Below are positions 11,888-21,944 of a stretch of DNA of 64,000 bases, one piece after another. How positions within the stretch are numbered: position 1 is the first letter of the stretch; the number at the start of each line of letters is the position of its first letter. Made by a program: the position numbers and the translations under genes. Origin of the DNA: Heyndrickxia vini (GTDB lineage Bacteria > Bacillota > Bacilli > Bacillales > Bacillaceae_C); assembly GCF_016772275.1 (NCBI RefSeq), contig NZ_CP065425.1, positions 40,001-104,000 on the forward strand, read 5' to 3'. The notes under the pieces are model-generated. The model saw only the letters and a program-made list of their open reading frames with translations. It had not been told where the DNA came from and ran no database searches.

Positions 11888-11931
11888 GAAACCGTACATT
11901 AATGTAATATTGTCTATAAATATTCGGGTTT
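11888..11931. promoter_or_regulatory. Inverted pair of PurBoxes upstream of purR
   Basis: GAAACCGTACATT (11888-11900) and, on the minus strand, AAACCCGAATATT (11931-11919) each match the PurBox AWWWCCGAACWWT at 11 of 13 positions. They face each other across 18 bases, close to the 16-17 known for B. subtilis PurR operators. This supports PurR autoregulation. Confidence 0.55.
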
Positions 11932-11946
11932 TTAGGAGGTGTGACA

Positions 11947-12768
11947 TTGAAGTTTCGTCGTAGTGAACGGTTAATAGATATGACGCATTATTTACTTGAA
12001 CGCCCAAAAGAGTTGGTCTCACTAACCTTCTTTTCAGAAAGATATGAATCAGCCAAGTCTTCGATTAGTGAGGACCTAGCGATTATTAAGGATACATTTG
12101 AAAAGCAGGGTATAGGCTCACTTCAAACAATTCCTGGGGCGTCTGGAGGAGTAAAATATATTCCACGTACGAATAAAGAGGATGCAAAGAAATTCATTAG
12201 TGAATTATGTCAATTAATTGCAAATTCTGATCGATTGTTACCTGGTGGCTATTTGTACTTAACTGATCTTCTTGGAAATCCGCAAATAGTAAGTAAAGTA
12301 GGTAAATTGCTAGCTTCATCATTTGCAAATACTGAGATTGATGTCATAATGACAGTTGCTACTAAAGGGATTTCCATAGCTCATGCTACAGCTGCCTATT
12401 TAAATGTACCGGTTGTCATTGTGAGAAGAGATAGTAAAGTGACAGAGGGATCGACAGTCAGTATTAATTATGTTTCTGGTTCCTCAAAAAGAATCCAAAC
12501 AATGGTGCTTTCAAAACGAAGCTTAAATGAAGGTGCAAAAGTCCTCATCGTCGATGACTTCATGAAAGCGGGCGGAACAGTAAAAGGAATGGTCAATCTT
12601 TTAGATGAATTTAATGCATCGCTAGCTGGGATTGCCGTATTGCTTGAGTCTGAAGAAGCAGAAGAAAGATTAGTGGATGATTATGTATCCTTAGTGAAAT
12701 TAATGGATGTTGATGTGAAGGAAAAAAAGATTAAAGTCATTGAAGGCAATTATTTTACGAACAAATAA
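11947..12768 (+). CDS. purR: Purine operon repressor PurR
   Basis: PurR represses purine synthesis genes; PRPP relieves the repression. The 273-residue protein has an N-terminal winged helix (KFRRSERLIDMTHYLLE...SSISEDLAIIK) and a type I phosphoribosyltransferase-like domain whose PRPP loop VLIVDDFMKAGGT lies near residue 199. TTG at 11947 is chosen because TAGGAGGT ends 6 bases before it; the GTG at 11941 abuts that site. ridA follows after 12 bases, the usual purR-yabJ operon. Confidence 0.95.
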   Translation: MKFRRSERLIDMTHYLLERPKELVSLTFFSERYESAKSSISEDLAIIKDTFEKQGIGSLQTIPGASGGVKYIPRTNKEDAKKFISELCQLIANSDRLLPGGYLYLTDLLGNPQIVSKVGKLLASSFANTEIDVIMTVATKGISIAHATAAYLNVPVVIVRRDSKVTEGSTVSINYVSGSSKRIQTMVLSKRSLNEGAKVLIVDDFMKAGGTVKGMVNLLDEFNASLAGIAVLLESEEAEERLVDDYVSLVKLMDVDVKEKKIKVIEGNYFTNK

Positions 12769-12780
12769 GGGGGATGTTTT

Positions 12781-13155
12781 ATGAAAAAGGTTTCAACAGT
12801 TGATGCACCGGCTGCTATCGGGCCGTATTCACAAGGAATGATTGTGAATAATATTTTTTATAGTTCCGGACAAATTCCACTTACTGCGGACGGTTCCCTT
12901 GTAACAGGAGATATTAAAGAACAGACACATCAAGTATTTAGAAATTTAGATGCAGTTTTAAAAGCGGCAGGTGCTTCATTTGATACAGTGGTTAAAGCAA
13001 CTGTATTTATTAAAAATATGGATGAGTTTGCAATAATTAATGAAATCTATGGGGAATATTTTTCAACACATAAGCCTGCAAGATCTTGTGTAGAAGTTTC
13101 AAGACTTCCAAAAGATGTTTCAATAGAAATAGAGGTAATTGCCTTAATTAAATAG
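12781..13155 (+). CDS. ridA: RidA-family enamine/imine deaminase (YabJ)
   Basis: RidA hydrolyses reactive 2-aminoacrylate-type enamines from PLP enzymes. In B. subtilis the gene (yabJ) also affects purine regulation. The 124-residue protein has [21 protein letters not shown], and the C-terminal signature [21 protein letters not shown] with the arginine that binds the substrate carboxylate. It starts 12 bases after purR behind GGGGGATG and ends at a strong terminator. Confidence 0.95.
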   Translation: MKKVSTVDAPAAIGPYSQGMIVNNIFYSSGQIPLTADGSLVTGDIKEQTHQVFRNLDAVLKAAGASFDTVVKATVFIKNMDEFAIINEIYGEYFSTHKPARSCVEVSRLPKDVSIEIEVIALIK

Positions 13156-13162
13156 AATGTCT

Positions 13163-13196
13163 AATCGGCTTTTTTGAAAATGGCCGATTTTTTTTA
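13163..13196 (+). terminator. Terminator of purR-ridA
   Basis: AATCGGC pairs with GCCGATT over a 13-base loop, followed by a run of T. Confidence 0.8.
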
Positions 13197-13309
13197 TGTC
13201 ATAATTGTTTAAAATAGGTATATTTGGTCGATAACTAGTTAATATGCAGTAAATTAAATAGAGAAATATTGGTACTTATAAATTTTTTAAAAAATTTTAC
13301 AATTTAAGA

Positions 13310-13334
13310 AGGAATATATCAAAATATGTTGAAT
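13310..13334 (+). promoter_or_regulatory. Sigma-H promoter of spoVG
   Basis: AGGA (13310) and GAAT (13331) match the sigma-H core elements with the same start-to-start distance (21 bases) as I recall for B. subtilis spoVG. A long A/T-only stretch lies just upstream, as at the B. subtilis promoter where AbrB binds. Confidence 0.65.
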
Positions 13335-13376
13335 ACTTTAACTAGATTCAATCTATGTGAAAAGGTGGTGAATAGG

Positions 13377-13670
13377 ATGGAAGTAACAGATGTAAGGTTA
13401 CGCCGTGTTAATACAGAGGGGCGTATGCGTGCGATTGCTTCTATTACACTAGATAATGAATTTGTTGTTCATGATATTCGTGTAATTGATGGGAACAATG
13501 GATTATTTGTAGCAATGCCAAGTAAACGTACTCCGGATGGAGAGTTTAGGGATATAGCTCATCCAATCAATTCTAATACTAGAAGTAAGATTCAAGAATC
13601 AGTATTAGCGGAGTATCATCGTTTAGGAGAGTTAGAAGAAGTTGAGTTTGAAGAAGCTGGCGCTTCCTAA
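13377..13670 (+). CDS. spoVG: Septation/sporulation regulator SpoVG
   Basis: The 97-residue protein, [20 protein letters not shown] onward, matches SpoVG over its length, including [26 protein letters not shown]. SpoVG is a small nucleic-acid-binding protein that affects asymmetric septation and many post-exponential genes. The ATG at 13377 follows AAAGGTGGTGAAT; an in-frame ATG at 13326 lies in the promoter. In B. subtilis expression depends on sigma-H and is repressed by AbrB, whose gene is also in this window. Confidence 0.97.
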   Translation: MEVTDVRLRRVNTEGRMRAIASITLDNEFVVHDIRVIDGNNGLFVAMPSKRTPDGEFRDIAHPINSNTRSKIQESVLAEYHRLGELEEVEFEEAGAS

Positions 13671-13685
13671 CAGATTAAAGCAGCA

Positions 13686-13720
13686 AGAGCCTACTCCAAA
13701 AAGTAAGGCTCTTTTTTTAT
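13686..13720 (+). terminator. Terminator of spoVG
   Basis: AGAGCCTACT pairs with AGTAAGGCTCT (one bulge), followed by seven T. Confidence 0.75.
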
Positions 13721-13934
13721 GCTTACTAAGGGAAAGGTAAACCTTCATATTCAGTTATTTTGCATCTTACACTGTATTCCTCTACCCTGCATTTTTAAAT
13801 TCTAATCCGTATATTTCTTAAAATAATATTATTTACAATTGACAATTCTTTGTATATCCCGATGTTTCCTTGAAATTAAGCTTAAATTGCGATATATTTT
13901 TTTATGGATAAAAAGGTTTATTGGGGGACCAAAT

Positions 13935-15308
13935 ATGACAAATCGATTTGCTGTTATTTTAGCTGCAGGCCAAGGAACACGGATGAAATCAAAACTCTAT
14001 AAAGTATTACATCCTGTATGTGGAAAGCCCATGGTAGAACATGTTGTTGACCAAATCAGTAAATTGAAAATCAATAAAATGGTTACGATAGTTGGCCATG
14101 GAGCAGAATTGGTAAAGGCGAAATTAGAAGGAAAAACAGCTTTTGCGCTTCAGGAAGAACAACTAGGAACTGCCCATGCTGTTATGCAAGCGGATAAAGT
14201 TTTAGCTGAAGAAGATGGTGTTACTTTAGTTGTTTGTGGTGATACCCCTCTTATTCAAGCGGAGACAATGGAAGCATTGATGGGTCATCATGAGGAACAA
14301 AATGCTAAAGCGACGATATTAACAGCATATACAGAACAACCCGAAGGCTATGGAAGAATTATTCGAAATGAACAAGGCTTCGTAGAAAGAATTGTTGAGC
14401 ATAAAGATGCAACAGAAGATGAACGTAAAGTAAAAGAAATTAATACCGGTGTTTTTTGTTTTGATAATAAAGCTTTATTTCAAGCACTAAGTAAAGTTTC
14501 TAACGATAATGTACAAGGTGAATACTATTTGCCTGATGTAATTGAAATTTTGAAGAATCAAGGTGAAATAGTTTCTGCTTATCAAACAGAAAACATGGAT
14601 GAAACTTTAGGTGTCAATGATCGAATTGCTCTTTCAAATGCAGAAAAAATTATGAAAAGGCGAATTAATGAGTATCATATGAGAAATGGTGTATCGATTA
14701 TAGATCCGGAGCAAACGTATATTGGACTAGATATTATCATTGGATCAGATACAGTTATATACCCTGGTGTACAATTATCAGGACAAACGATCATTGGTGA
14801 AGATTGTATTATTGGACCAAATTCCGTAATTAAAGATTGTACAATCAATAACGGAACTGTTATTCACCAATCAGTTGCTCATAATAGTGCGATTGGTGCA
14901 AATGTAAAGATTGGTCCATTTGCTCATATCCGTCCAGACTCTAATATATCCGATGACGTAAAAATAGGAAACTTTGTTGAAATTAAAAAGGCGAAGTTTG
15001 GAAAAGGAAGCAAGGCATCGCATTTAAGTTATATAGGAGATGCAGAAGTTGGGTCCGATGTAAATATTGGTTGTGGCTCAATTACTGTAAACTACGATGG
15101 TAAAAATAAATATTTAACAAAAATTGAAGATGGTGTGTTTGTTGGATGCAATTCCAACTTAGTTGCTCCTGTTACAGTTGGAAAAAATGCTTATATTGCA
15201 GCAGGGTCAACTATTACAAAAGATGTACCTGGCGACGCATTATCCATTGCACGTGCAAGACAAGTGAATAAAGAGAATTATGTAAATAAATTAAAACACA
15301 ATCAATAA
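13935..15308 (+). CDS. glmU: Bifunctional UDP-GlcNAc pyrophosphorylase / GlcN-1-P acetyltransferase
   Basis: GlmU makes UDP-GlcNAc for peptidoglycan and teichoic acids. The 457-residue protein has the uridyltransferase signature [18 protein letters not shown] at residue 9, a conserved VCGDTPLI, and from about residue 250 a left-handed beta-helix of hexapeptide repeats ending in the acetyltransferase site ([22 protein letters not shown]). The ATG at 13935 follows TTGGGGGA. prs starts 13 bases after the stop, so both are one operon (gcaD-prs in B. subtilis). Confidence 0.97.
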   Translation: MTNRFAVILAAGQGTRMKSKLYKVLHPVCGKPMVEHVVDQISKLKINKMVTIVGHGAELVKAKLEGKTAFALQEEQLGTAHAVMQADKVLAEEDGVTLVVCGDTPLIQAETMEALMGHHEEQNAKATILTAYTEQPEGYGRIIRNEQGFVERIVEHKDATEDERKVKEINTGVFCFDNKALFQALSKVSNDNVQGEYYLPDVIEILKNQGEIVSAYQTENMDETLGVNDRIALSNAEKIMKRRINEYHMRNGVSIIDPEQTYIGLDIIIGSDTVIYPGVQLSGQTIIGEDCIIGPNSVIKDCTINNGTVIHQSVAHNSAIGANVKIGPFAHIRPDSNISDDVKIGNFVEIKKAKFGKGSKASHLSYIGDAEVGSDVNIGCGSITVNYDGKNKYLTKIEDGVFVGCNSNLVAPVTVGKNAYIAAGSTITKDVPGDALSIARARQVNKENYVNKLKHNQ

Positions 15309-15321
15309 TTGGAGGTCCATC

Positions 15322-16278
15322 ATGTCTAACCAGTATCTTGATCCTAACTTGAAAATCTTTAGTTTAAATTCAAATCATAAATTAGCAGAAGAGATTGCAA
15401 AAGTAGTTGGAGTAGAACTTGGTAAATGCTCTGTCACTCGATTTAGTGATGGAGAAATACAAATTAATATTGAAGAAAGTATTCGTGGGTGCGATGTATA
15501 TGTTGTGCAACCAACGAGTGCCCCAGTGAATGAAAGCTTGATGGAACTTCTAATCATGATTGATGCACTTAAGCGTGCATCTGCGAAAACAATTAATATC
15601 GTTATGCCTTATTATGGATATGCTCGCCAAGACCGTAAAGCAAGAGCGAGGGAACCGATTACGGCTAAGCTTGTAGCTAATCTTATTGAAACGGCAGGAG
15701 CAACAAGAGTTATCGCATTAGATTTACATGCTCCGCAAATCCAAGGATTTTTTGACATTCCAAATGACCACTTAATGGGTGTACCAATCTTAGCTGATTA
15801 CTTTAAAAAGAAGAAATTCACTGATGATATTGTCATTGTTTCTCCGGATCACGGGGGAGTTACTCGTGCTCGTAAAATGGCCGATCGTCTAAAGGCACCA
15901 ATTGCAATTATTGATAAACGTCGTCCAAGACCAAATGTCGCTGAAGTAATGAATATTGTCGGTAATATTGAAGGGAAAATTGCAATTCTAATTGATGATA
16001 TTATTGATACAGCGGGTACGATAACATTGGCTGCTAATGCATTAGTAGAAAATGGTGCGAAAGAAGTGTATGCATGCTGTACTCACCCTGTGCTATCAGG
16101 CCCAGCTATTGAGCGCATAAATAATTCAAAAATTAAAGAACTAGTTGTTACAAATTCAATTGCATTATCAGAAGAAAAGAAATCAGATAAAATAGTTGAA
16201 TTATCGATTGCTGCATTATTAGGAGAAGCAATTATTCGTGTACATGAAGAATTATCTGTAAGTACACTATTTGATTAA
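15322..16278 (+). CDS. prs: Ribose-phosphate pyrophosphokinase
   Basis: Prs makes PRPP from ribose 5-phosphate and ATP; PRPP is the effector of PurR and substrate of Hpt, both encoded nearby. The 318-residue class I enzyme has [16 protein letters not shown], the [12 protein letters not shown] loop, [17 protein letters not shown], and the PRPP-binding loop [12 protein letters not shown] near residue 220. AATTGGAGGT precedes the ATG. Confidence 0.98.
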   Translation: MSNQYLDPNLKIFSLNSNHKLAEEIAKVVGVELGKCSVTRFSDGEIQINIEESIRGCDVYVVQPTSAPVNESLMELLIMIDALKRASAKTINIVMPYYGYARQDRKARAREPITAKLVANLIETAGATRVIALDLHAPQIQGFFDIPNDHLMGVPILADYFKKKKFTDDIVIVSPDHGGVTRARKMADRLKAPIAIIDKRRPRPNVAEVMNIVGNIEGKIAILIDDIIDTAGTITLAANALVENGAKEVYACCTHPVLSGPAIERINNSKIKELVVTNSIALSEEKKSDKIVELSIAALLGEAIIRVHEELSVSTLFD

Positions 16279-16294
16279 TAGATGGGAAGAATGA

Positions 16295-16322
16295 GACTGG
16301 CATTTTGTGCCGGTCTTTTGTT
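16295..16322 (+). terminator. Terminator of glmU-prs
   Basis: GACTGGCA pairs with TGCCGGTC over a 5-base loop, followed by TTTTGTTTT. Confidence 0.8.
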
Positions 16323-16360
16323 TTATAGATGAATGCTTATATTATAATTCCCTTCTTTAT

Positions 16361-16387
16361 GTTTAGAACTTTCTTTATTAGGGGAAA
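16361..16387 (+). promoter_or_regulatory. Putative sigma-B promoter of ctc
   Basis: GTTTAG, a 15-base spacer and GGGAAA resemble the sigma-B consensus GTTTAA-N13..15-GGGTAT. ctc is a classic sigma-B gene. Confidence 0.6.
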
Positions 16388-16428
16388 GATATGTAAGAGG
16401 GTTTACATATTCAAGGAGGTTGATAATA

Positions 16429-17067
16429 ATGGCGGCAGTACTTGAAGCGATTAAACGTGATAATAAACAAAGATCGGAATTAAAAAACCTACGAGATATG
16501 GGAAATATCCCAGCAGTTATTTATGGGTATAATGTCGAAAATACACCGATTTATGTAAGCGGAGCGGAGTTCATAAAAGTCATTCGTGATGCAGGAAGAA
16601 ATGGAGTTATCTCCCTTAATGTCAACGGAGATAAACGTAACGTTATTTTAAATGCATTTCAAGAGGATTGTCTTAAAAAGGATATTATTCATATAGACTT
16701 TTTGGCAGTAGATATGAAGGCGGAAATTGAAGCGAATGTTCGGGTGGAATTAGTTGGAGATAGCGCGGGAGTAAGGGATGGAGGAGTGCTACAGCAATCC
16801 GTTCATGAGTTGACTGTCACTGCGAAACCAGATGAATTGCCGGATGCAATCCAAGTGGATGTCACTAATCTCCAAGTAGGAGAAACAGTTACGGTTGCGG
16901 ATATTAAAGGAAATTATTCTTACCAAATTACACAAGAGGAAGAATTAACGATTGCTTCAGTATTAGCCCCACGTCAAGAAGAGGAAATTAGTACTGGAGA
17001 AGAACAAGAACCAGGAACTCCTGACAACTTAGAAGGTAGAGAAACTACAGAGCAACCAAATGGGTAA
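16429..17067 (+). CDS. ctc: Ribosomal protein bL25 / general stress protein Ctc
   Basis: The 212-residue protein has an N-terminal L25-type 5S rRNA-binding domain (about residues 5-90; IPAVIYGYNVE) and a C-terminal TL5/CTC beta domain (about 95-185; VHELTVTAKPDELPDAIQVDVTNL). The last 25 residues are acidic and low-complexity. In Bacillus it joins the ribosome under stress. The ATG at 16429 is preceded by a perfect AAGGAGGT. It is monocistronic. Confidence 0.95.
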   Translation: MAAVLEAIKRDNKQRSELKNLRDMGNIPAVIYGYNVENTPIYVSGAEFIKVIRDAGRNGVISLNVNGDKRNVILNAFQEDCLKKDIIHIDFLAVDMKAEIEANVRVELVGDSAGVRDGGVLQQSVHELTVTAKPDELPDAIQVDVTNLQVGETVTVADIKGNYSYQITQEEELTIASVLAPRQEEEISTGEEQEPGTPDNLEGRETTEQPNG

Positions 17068-17097
17068 AAACTCTATCATTAATGTAAAATCATAACG

Positions 17098-17126
17098 GGC
17101 GTAACCGAATGGGTTACGCCTTTTTA
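17098..17126 (+). terminator. Terminator of ctc
   Basis: GGCGTAACC pairs with GGTTACGCC around a short loop, followed by five T. Confidence 0.85.
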
Positions 17127-17230
17127 AATATTTTACTTTTATCCGCTTCATATACATAATAATAGGATAAAGATTAATAATTAACATTGATAATATGTAT
17201 ATATGATATAGTAAAATAGAGGTGTAAAGA

Positions 17231-17788
17231 ATGAAATTAATTGTTGGTTTAGGAAACCCTGGTTCGCAGTATGACCGAACAAGACATAATATTGGTTTTG
17301 AAGTAATTGATGAATTGGCAAGACGTTTCCATACTCCATTAAGTCAAGCAAAGTTTAAAGGCTTGTATGCAATGGTAAATAATTATGGGGAAAAATTCAT
17401 TTTATTAAAGCCACTTACATATATGAATTTATCGGGTGAAAGTATCCGCCCAATTATGGATTATTATAATATTTCTCTAGAAGATCTTGTCGTCATTTTT
17501 GATGATATGGATTTACCGGTAGGGAAAATTCGCTTACGTCAAAAAGGAAGTGCTGGTGGACATAATGGAATTAAGTCGACGATTGCCCATTTAGGAACAC
17601 AGAATTTTAATCGAATTCGTATTGGAATCAATCGCCCCGAAAATGGAATGTCCGTCCCTGATTATGTATTAGGAAAGTTTAGGAAAGATGAGTGGGAAGA
17701 AATACAAACAACCATCCAAAAAAGTGCGGATGCATGTGAAGAATGGCTTAAGAAACCTTTCCTTGAGGTAATGAATAATTATAATTAA
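17231..17788 (+). CDS. pth: Peptidyl-tRNA hydrolase
   Basis: Pth releases peptides from prematurely dropped peptidyl-tRNA. The 185-residue protein starts [22 protein letters not shown], with the catalytic histidine and asparagine of the family, and has [26 protein letters not shown] and the [11 protein letters not shown] loop. It is called spoVC in B. subtilis because a temperature-sensitive allele blocks sporulation. The ATG at 17231 follows AGAGGTGTAA. Confidence 0.97.
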   Translation: MKLIVGLGNPGSQYDRTRHNIGFEVIDELARRFHTPLSQAKFKGLYAMVNNYGEKFILLKPLTYMNLSGESIRPIMDYYNISLEDLVVIFDDMDLPVGKIRLRQKGSAGGHNGIKSTIAHLGTQNFNRIRIGINRPENGMSVPDYVLGKFRKDEWEEIQTTIQKSADACEEWLKKPFLEVMNNYN

Positions 17789-17796
17789 GCTTGCCG

Positions 17797-17827
17797 TGAA
17801 TAACTCATTATTAACAGGTTAATACTA
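17797..17827 (+). promoter_or_regulatory. Putative sigma-G (or F) promoter of fin
   Basis: TGAATA, an 18-base spacer and AATACTA match sigma-G consensus TGAATA/CATACTA with one mismatch. Forespore expression of fin is known in B. subtilis. Confidence 0.55.
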
Positions 17828-17859
17828 AATAAAAAGTACTGTTGATAGGGGGCCTCAAT

Positions 17860-18090
17860 ATGGCGATTCATTATTTTTGCCGTCATTGTGGTACAAATAT
17901 AGGAAGTATTGACCATCAATCACTTCATTCAAAACAAATTGGCATTCAAACACTAACAAATGAAGAGAGACAGGAAATGGTTTCTTATGAGTCAAATGGG
18001 AATATTCATATCCATTCTATTTGTGAGGATTGTCAGGAAGCATTTGAAAGAAGTCCAAACTTACATGAATATGATTATTTGATTCATTAA
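17860..18090 (+). CDS. fin: Anti-sigma-F factor Fin
   Basis: Fin (YabK) inhibits sigma-F to allow the switch to sigma-G in the forespore. The 76-residue length equals that of the B. subtilis protein. Two zinc-finger-like cysteine pairs are present, CRHCG near residue 7 and CEDC near residue 57. The central LTNEERQEMVSYESNG matches the family. The ATG at 17860 follows ATAGGGGG; an in-frame start at 17842 is rejected on spacing. Confidence 0.93.
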   Translation: MAIHYFCRHCGTNIGSIDHQSLHSKQIGIQTLTNEERQEMVSYESNGNIHIHSICEDCQEAFERSPNLHEYDYLIH

Positions 18091-18092
18091 CC

Positions 18093-18120
18093 GCTTTGGA
18101 GAAAAGCTCCAAAGCATTTT
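18093..18120 (+). terminator. Terminator of fin
   Basis: GCTTTGGAG and CTCCAAAGC form a hairpin followed by ATTTTTCTG. The T-run is short. Confidence 0.65.
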
Positions 18121-18180
18121 TCTGTTTGAATAATCGGTTAAATATAGATAATTTCTTTTTTGAAGGGAGGGGCTATTAGT

Positions 18181-21100
18181 TTGAAAGATTTACAAAAGAT
18201 TATTTTACAGCAAGATGAAATGAACTCAGTTATTACCGGTCTTGAGGCAGGGCTAAAAGAACAACTTATTGCTGGTCTTTCAGGGTCAGCAAGGGCACTA
18301 TTTATTGCATCAATTTATCAAAAAGTAGGCAAGCAATTAATTATTGTCACTCATAATTTACTTCAAGCTCAAAAATTATATGAGGATTTACAAATTTTTA
18401 TTGATGAAAATAGGCTCTATTTATATCCTGCGAATGAACTAATTGCAGCCGAAATTGGAATTGCTAGTCCGGAGTTAAAAGGACAAAGAATCGAAGCCCT
18501 AAACTTTATGATTTCTCGGTCAAACGGGGTTGTAATTGTTCCTATGGCAGGATTGCGGAGAATTCTACCATCCCCAACTACTTGGAAAAAGTATCAACTA
18601 TCATTCAAAATTGGCCAGGATATTAATTTAGAAAATATATTAAACAATCTAATTATTATGGGTTACCAAAGAACAGAGATGGTGAGTGCTCCAGGAGAAT
18701 TTAGTCTCCGAGGAGGAATATTAGACCTTTACCCATTAACGGAAGCAAACCCAATTCGTATAGAACTTTTTGATACTGAAATTGATTCTATTCGTTTATT
18801 TTCATTAGAAAGTCAAAAATCTCTTACAAAGGTAGAAGAGATTATTATTGGACCAGCCACAGAATCCCCAATCGATTCTGAGAAGTTACCAGTAGTGGCG
18901 GATAAGTTGGAAAAGAATTTATCAACTACTTTAAAAAAGGTTAAAAGGGATTCGGCGAAAGAACTGTTAGTTCAAAATATTGGCTATGATATCGAAATGC
19001 TTCGCAATAAGCAAAAACCTGAACAATTTTTTAAATATACATCATTAGCCTATGAAACTCCTGCTAGTTTACTAGATTATGCATCAACAGATGGAGTACT
19101 AATGCTTGATGAATATAGTCGAATCCAGGAAATAAATGATCGACTATTAAATGAAGAGGCAGAGTGGTTTACTGCAATGTTGGAAGATGGGCAGATTGTT
19201 CACGATATTGAGGTGTCACATAGTTTATCAAAATTATTAGTTCAAACCAATCTTTCTCGTATATACTTATCTTTATTTTTACGTCACATCCCTAACACAA
19301 GCCCACAAAATATTCTTAATATTACTTGCAGACCGATGCAGAATTTCCATGGGCAAATGCATGTATTAAAATCTGAAGTGGATCGATGGAAAAAAGGGCG
19401 TTACACGGTTATTTTCCTAGGAAGTGATAAAAATCGTGTAAACAAGTTACACAGTGTACTAGAGGATTACGATATCGAGGCTGCAGTTGTTGAAGAGAAA
19501 GAAAAGGTATTGCCTAATCATATACAAGTGATTGAAGGAAGCTTAAATACTGGTTTTGAACTATCCATGATGAAATTAGCAGTTATTACAGAAGAAGAGC
19601 TTTTTAATAAAGGTACGAAAAAACCAAAAAGTAGACAGAAGCTGTCAAACGCGGAGAAAATTAAAAGCTATTCGGAACTCAAAGTGGGCGACTATGTTGT
19701 TCATGTAAATCATGGGATTGGCAAGTATTTAGGAATAGAAACATTAGTGATTAATGGCATTCATAAAGATTATCTGCACTTAAGATATCAAGGGAATGAT
19801 AAACTATATGTCCCTGTTGAACAAATTGAATTGGTTCAGAAATACGTTGGGTCTGAAGGAAAAGAACCAAAGATATATAAATTAGGCGGCAGTGATTGGA
19901 AGCGTGTGAAGAAAAAGGTTGAATCATCCGTACAGGATATTGCAGATGATTTAATTAAACTTTATGCAGAAAGAGAAGCTGCAAAAGGGTACGCGTTCTC
20001 ACCTGATGGAGATTTGCAAAGGGAATTTGAAACAACCTTCCCGTACCAACCGACAGAGGACCAAATCCGTTCCGTGCAAGAAATTAAGCACGATATGGAA
20101 AGGGAACGGCCAATGGATCGTTTATTATGCGGGGATGTTGGTTATGGAAAAACAGAGGTAGCTATTCGATCTGCATTTAAGGCAATTATGGACGGTAAGC
20201 AAGTAGCCTTTTTAGTGCCTACCACAATATTAGCACAGCAACATTTTGAAACAATAAAAGAGCGTTTTCAGGACTACCCAATCAATATTGGTCTACTAAG
20301 TCGTTTTCGAACGAGAAAACAGCAAACAGAAACATTAAAGGGGTTAAAAAGTGGCACAGTGGATATTGTTGTAGGAACACATCGACTTCTTTCAAAGGAT
20401 GTTCAGTATCATGATTTAGGCTTATTAATTATTGATGAAGAACAGCGCTTTGGCGTGACACATAAGGAAAAAATAAAGCAACTGAAAACAAATGTGGATG
20501 TATTAACATTAACGGCAACACCAATACCAAGAACGCTTCATATGTCCATGTTGGGTGTTCGAGATTTATCTGTCATTGAAACACCGCCAGAGAATCGTTT
20601 TCCAGTTCAAACATATGTAATGGAGTATAATGGTCACTTAGTTCGTGAAGCCATCGAACGTGAATTAGCCAGAAACGGACAAGTGTACTTTCTATATAAT
20701 AGAGTAGAAGATATTGCAAGAAAAGCTGAGGAAATTTCCGCGCTAGTTCCTGATGCGCGAGTAACGTTTGCTCATGGTCAAATGACGGAAGGTGAATTAG
20801 AGTCAGTTATATTAAGCTTCTTAGAGGGCGAATATGACGTATTAGTAACAACAACGATTATTGAAACAGGTGTGGATATCCCAAATGTTAACACGTTAAT
20901 TGTTTATGATGCAGACCGGATGGGCTTATCTCAATTGTATCAATTGCGTGGACGTGTTGGCCGTTCGAATCGGGTTGCATATGCGTATTTTACGTATCGA
21001 AAAGATAAAGTCCTTACCGAAGTATCCGAGAAGAGATTGCAGGCGATTAAGGAATTTACTGAACTAGGTTCGGGTTTTAAAATTGCGATGCGAGACCTAT

Positions 21101-21711
21101 CGATACGCGGTGCAGGTAATATTCTAGGTGCACAGCAACATGGATTTATTGATTCTGTAGGATTTGACCTTTATTCCCAAATGTTAAAAGAGGCAATTGA
21201 AGAACGGAAAGGGCAAGGACAAACGACCTTACCTCCATTTGAAGTAGAATTAGAAATTGATGCCTATATACCAGATACATATATAGCTGATGGCCATCAA
21301 AAAATTGAGATGTATAAAAGGTTTAGAGGAATCACTTCTCTTGAAGAGGTTGAGGAGTTAAAGGAAGAGATGATTGATCGGTTTGGCGATTATCCACTGC
21401 AAGTTGCTCTTTTATTTAAGGTTGCCGAAATAAAAGTGTATGGATCAAGTGCGAAATTAGAATCAATCAAACAGGTGAAACAACAAATCACAATCCTTAT
21501 GACAGAACAAGGAACAAAAAATGTGGACGGTCCGAAACTAGTAGAGTCTTTAAATAAATATGGACGTTCAGTTGGTTTTGGTATGGATGGTAACAAGTTG
21601 AAAATAACGTTAGTAACAAAAGGTCTAGAGCAAGAGAAATGGGTTTCACTCGCTTACCAAATTATAAAAGAAATAAAAGATGCGGTAAAAGAAGAGGAGC
21701 ATGTCGGCTAA
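18181..21711 (+). CDS. mfd: Transcription-repair coupling factor Mfd
   Basis: Mfd removes RNA polymerase stalled at lesions and recruits UvrA. The 1176-residue protein has the UvrB-like N-terminal region (residues about 10-350), the RNA-polymerase-interacting CarD-like domain (about 495-560; GDYVVHVNHGIGKYLG), the RecG-like translocase with Walker A GDVGYGKTE (about 651) and DEEQRFGV (about 749), and a C-terminal TRCF domain. TTG at 18181 is chosen because GAAGGGAGGGG lies upstream and the length then agrees with B. subtilis (1177). Confidence 0.97.
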   Translation: MKDLQKIILQQDEMNSVITGLEAGLKEQLIAGLSGSARALFIASIYQKVGKQLIIVTHNLLQAQKLYEDLQIFIDENRLYLYPANELIAAEIGIASPELKGQRIEALNFMISRSNGVVIVPMAGLRRILPSPTTWKKYQLSFKIGQDINLENILNNLIIMGYQRTEMVSAPGEFSLRGGILDLYPLTEANPIRIELFDTEIDSIRLFSLESQKSLTKVEEIIIGPATESPIDSEKLPVVADKLEKNLSTTLKKVKRDSAKELLVQNIGYDIEMLRNKQKPEQFFKYTSLAYETPASLLDYASTDGVLMLDEYSRIQEINDRLLNEEAEWFTAMLEDGQIVHDIEVSHSLSKLLVQTNLSRIYLSLFLRHIPNTSPQNILNITCRPMQNFHGQMHVLKSEVDRWKKGRYTVIFLGSDKNRVNKLHSVLEDYDIEAAVVEEKEKVLPNHIQVIEGSLNTGFELSMMKLAVITEEELFNKGTKKPKSRQKLSNAEKIKSYSELKVGDYVVHVNHGIGKYLGIETLVINGIHKDYLHLRYQGNDKLYVPVEQIELVQKYVGSEGKEPKIYKLGGSDWKRVKKKVESSVQDIADDLIKLYAEREAAKGYAFSPDGDLQREFETTFPYQPTEDQIRSVQEIKHDMERERPMDRLLCGDVGYGKTEVAIRSAFKAIMDGKQVAFLVPTTILAQQHFETIKERFQDYPINIGLLSRFRTRKQQTETLKGLKSGTVDIVVGTHRLLSKDVQYHDLGLLIIDEEQRFGVTHKEKIKQLKTNVDVLTLTATPIPRTLHMSMLGVRDLSVIETPPENRFPVQTYVMEYNGHLVREAIERELARNGQVYFLYNRVEDIARKAEEISALVPDARVTFAHGQMTEGELESVILSFLEGEYDVLVTTTIIETGVDIPNVNTLIVYDADRMGLSQLYQLRGRVGRSNRVAYAYFTYRKDKVLTEVSEKRLQAIKEFTELGSGFKIAMRDLSIRGAGNILGAQQHGFIDSVGFDLYSQMLKEAIEERKGQGQTTLPPFEVELEIDAYIPDTYIADGHQKIEMYKRFRGITSLEEVEELKEEMIDRFGDYPLQVALLFKVAEIKVYGSSAKLESIKQVKQQITILMTEQGTKNVDGPKLVESLNKYGRSVGFGMDGNKLKITLVTKGLEQEKWVSLAYQIIKEIKDAVKEEEHVG

Positions 21712-21732
21712 AGATATGCTCTTTTTCTTATT
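21697..21732 (+). terminator. Terminator at the mfd stop codon
   Basis: GAGCAT pairs with ATGCTC over a 13-base loop that contains the mfd TAA, followed by TTTTTCTTATTT. The stem is short. Confidence 0.5.
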
Positions 21733-21829
21733 TAACGTTTTTTTTCTAAAAAATGGGGAAAAGAAAATTAGGATTAAGTTTTACAATATCTATTTTTTTC
21801 AAAAAGGTCAGCAGAAAAAATAAGTCATA

Positions 21830-21859
21830 TGCATAGAACTTTTTAGATGTAAGATACTA
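21830..21859 (+). promoter_or_regulatory. Sigma-G promoter of spoVT
   Basis: TGCATA, a 17-base spacer and GATACTA fit sigma-G well. spoVT is a known sigma-G target. Confidence 0.65.
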
Positions 21860-21944
21860 ATGTCAACAAAGGGAAAAGATTCAATTAAATCCATAGTAAT
21901 AAAATAATGTAAAAAATCATCTGATGAAAGTGAGGCAACATAGG

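Noticed and set aside
13839-13934. Longer N-terminus for GlmU from the TTG at 13839
   Set aside because: The extra 32 residues are absent from the family, and the ATG at 13935 has its own ribosome-binding site.
13850-13934. PurBox upstream of glmU-prs
   Set aside because: The best candidate (around 13855-13867) matches only about 9 of 13 positions and has no partner box, so I did not call it.
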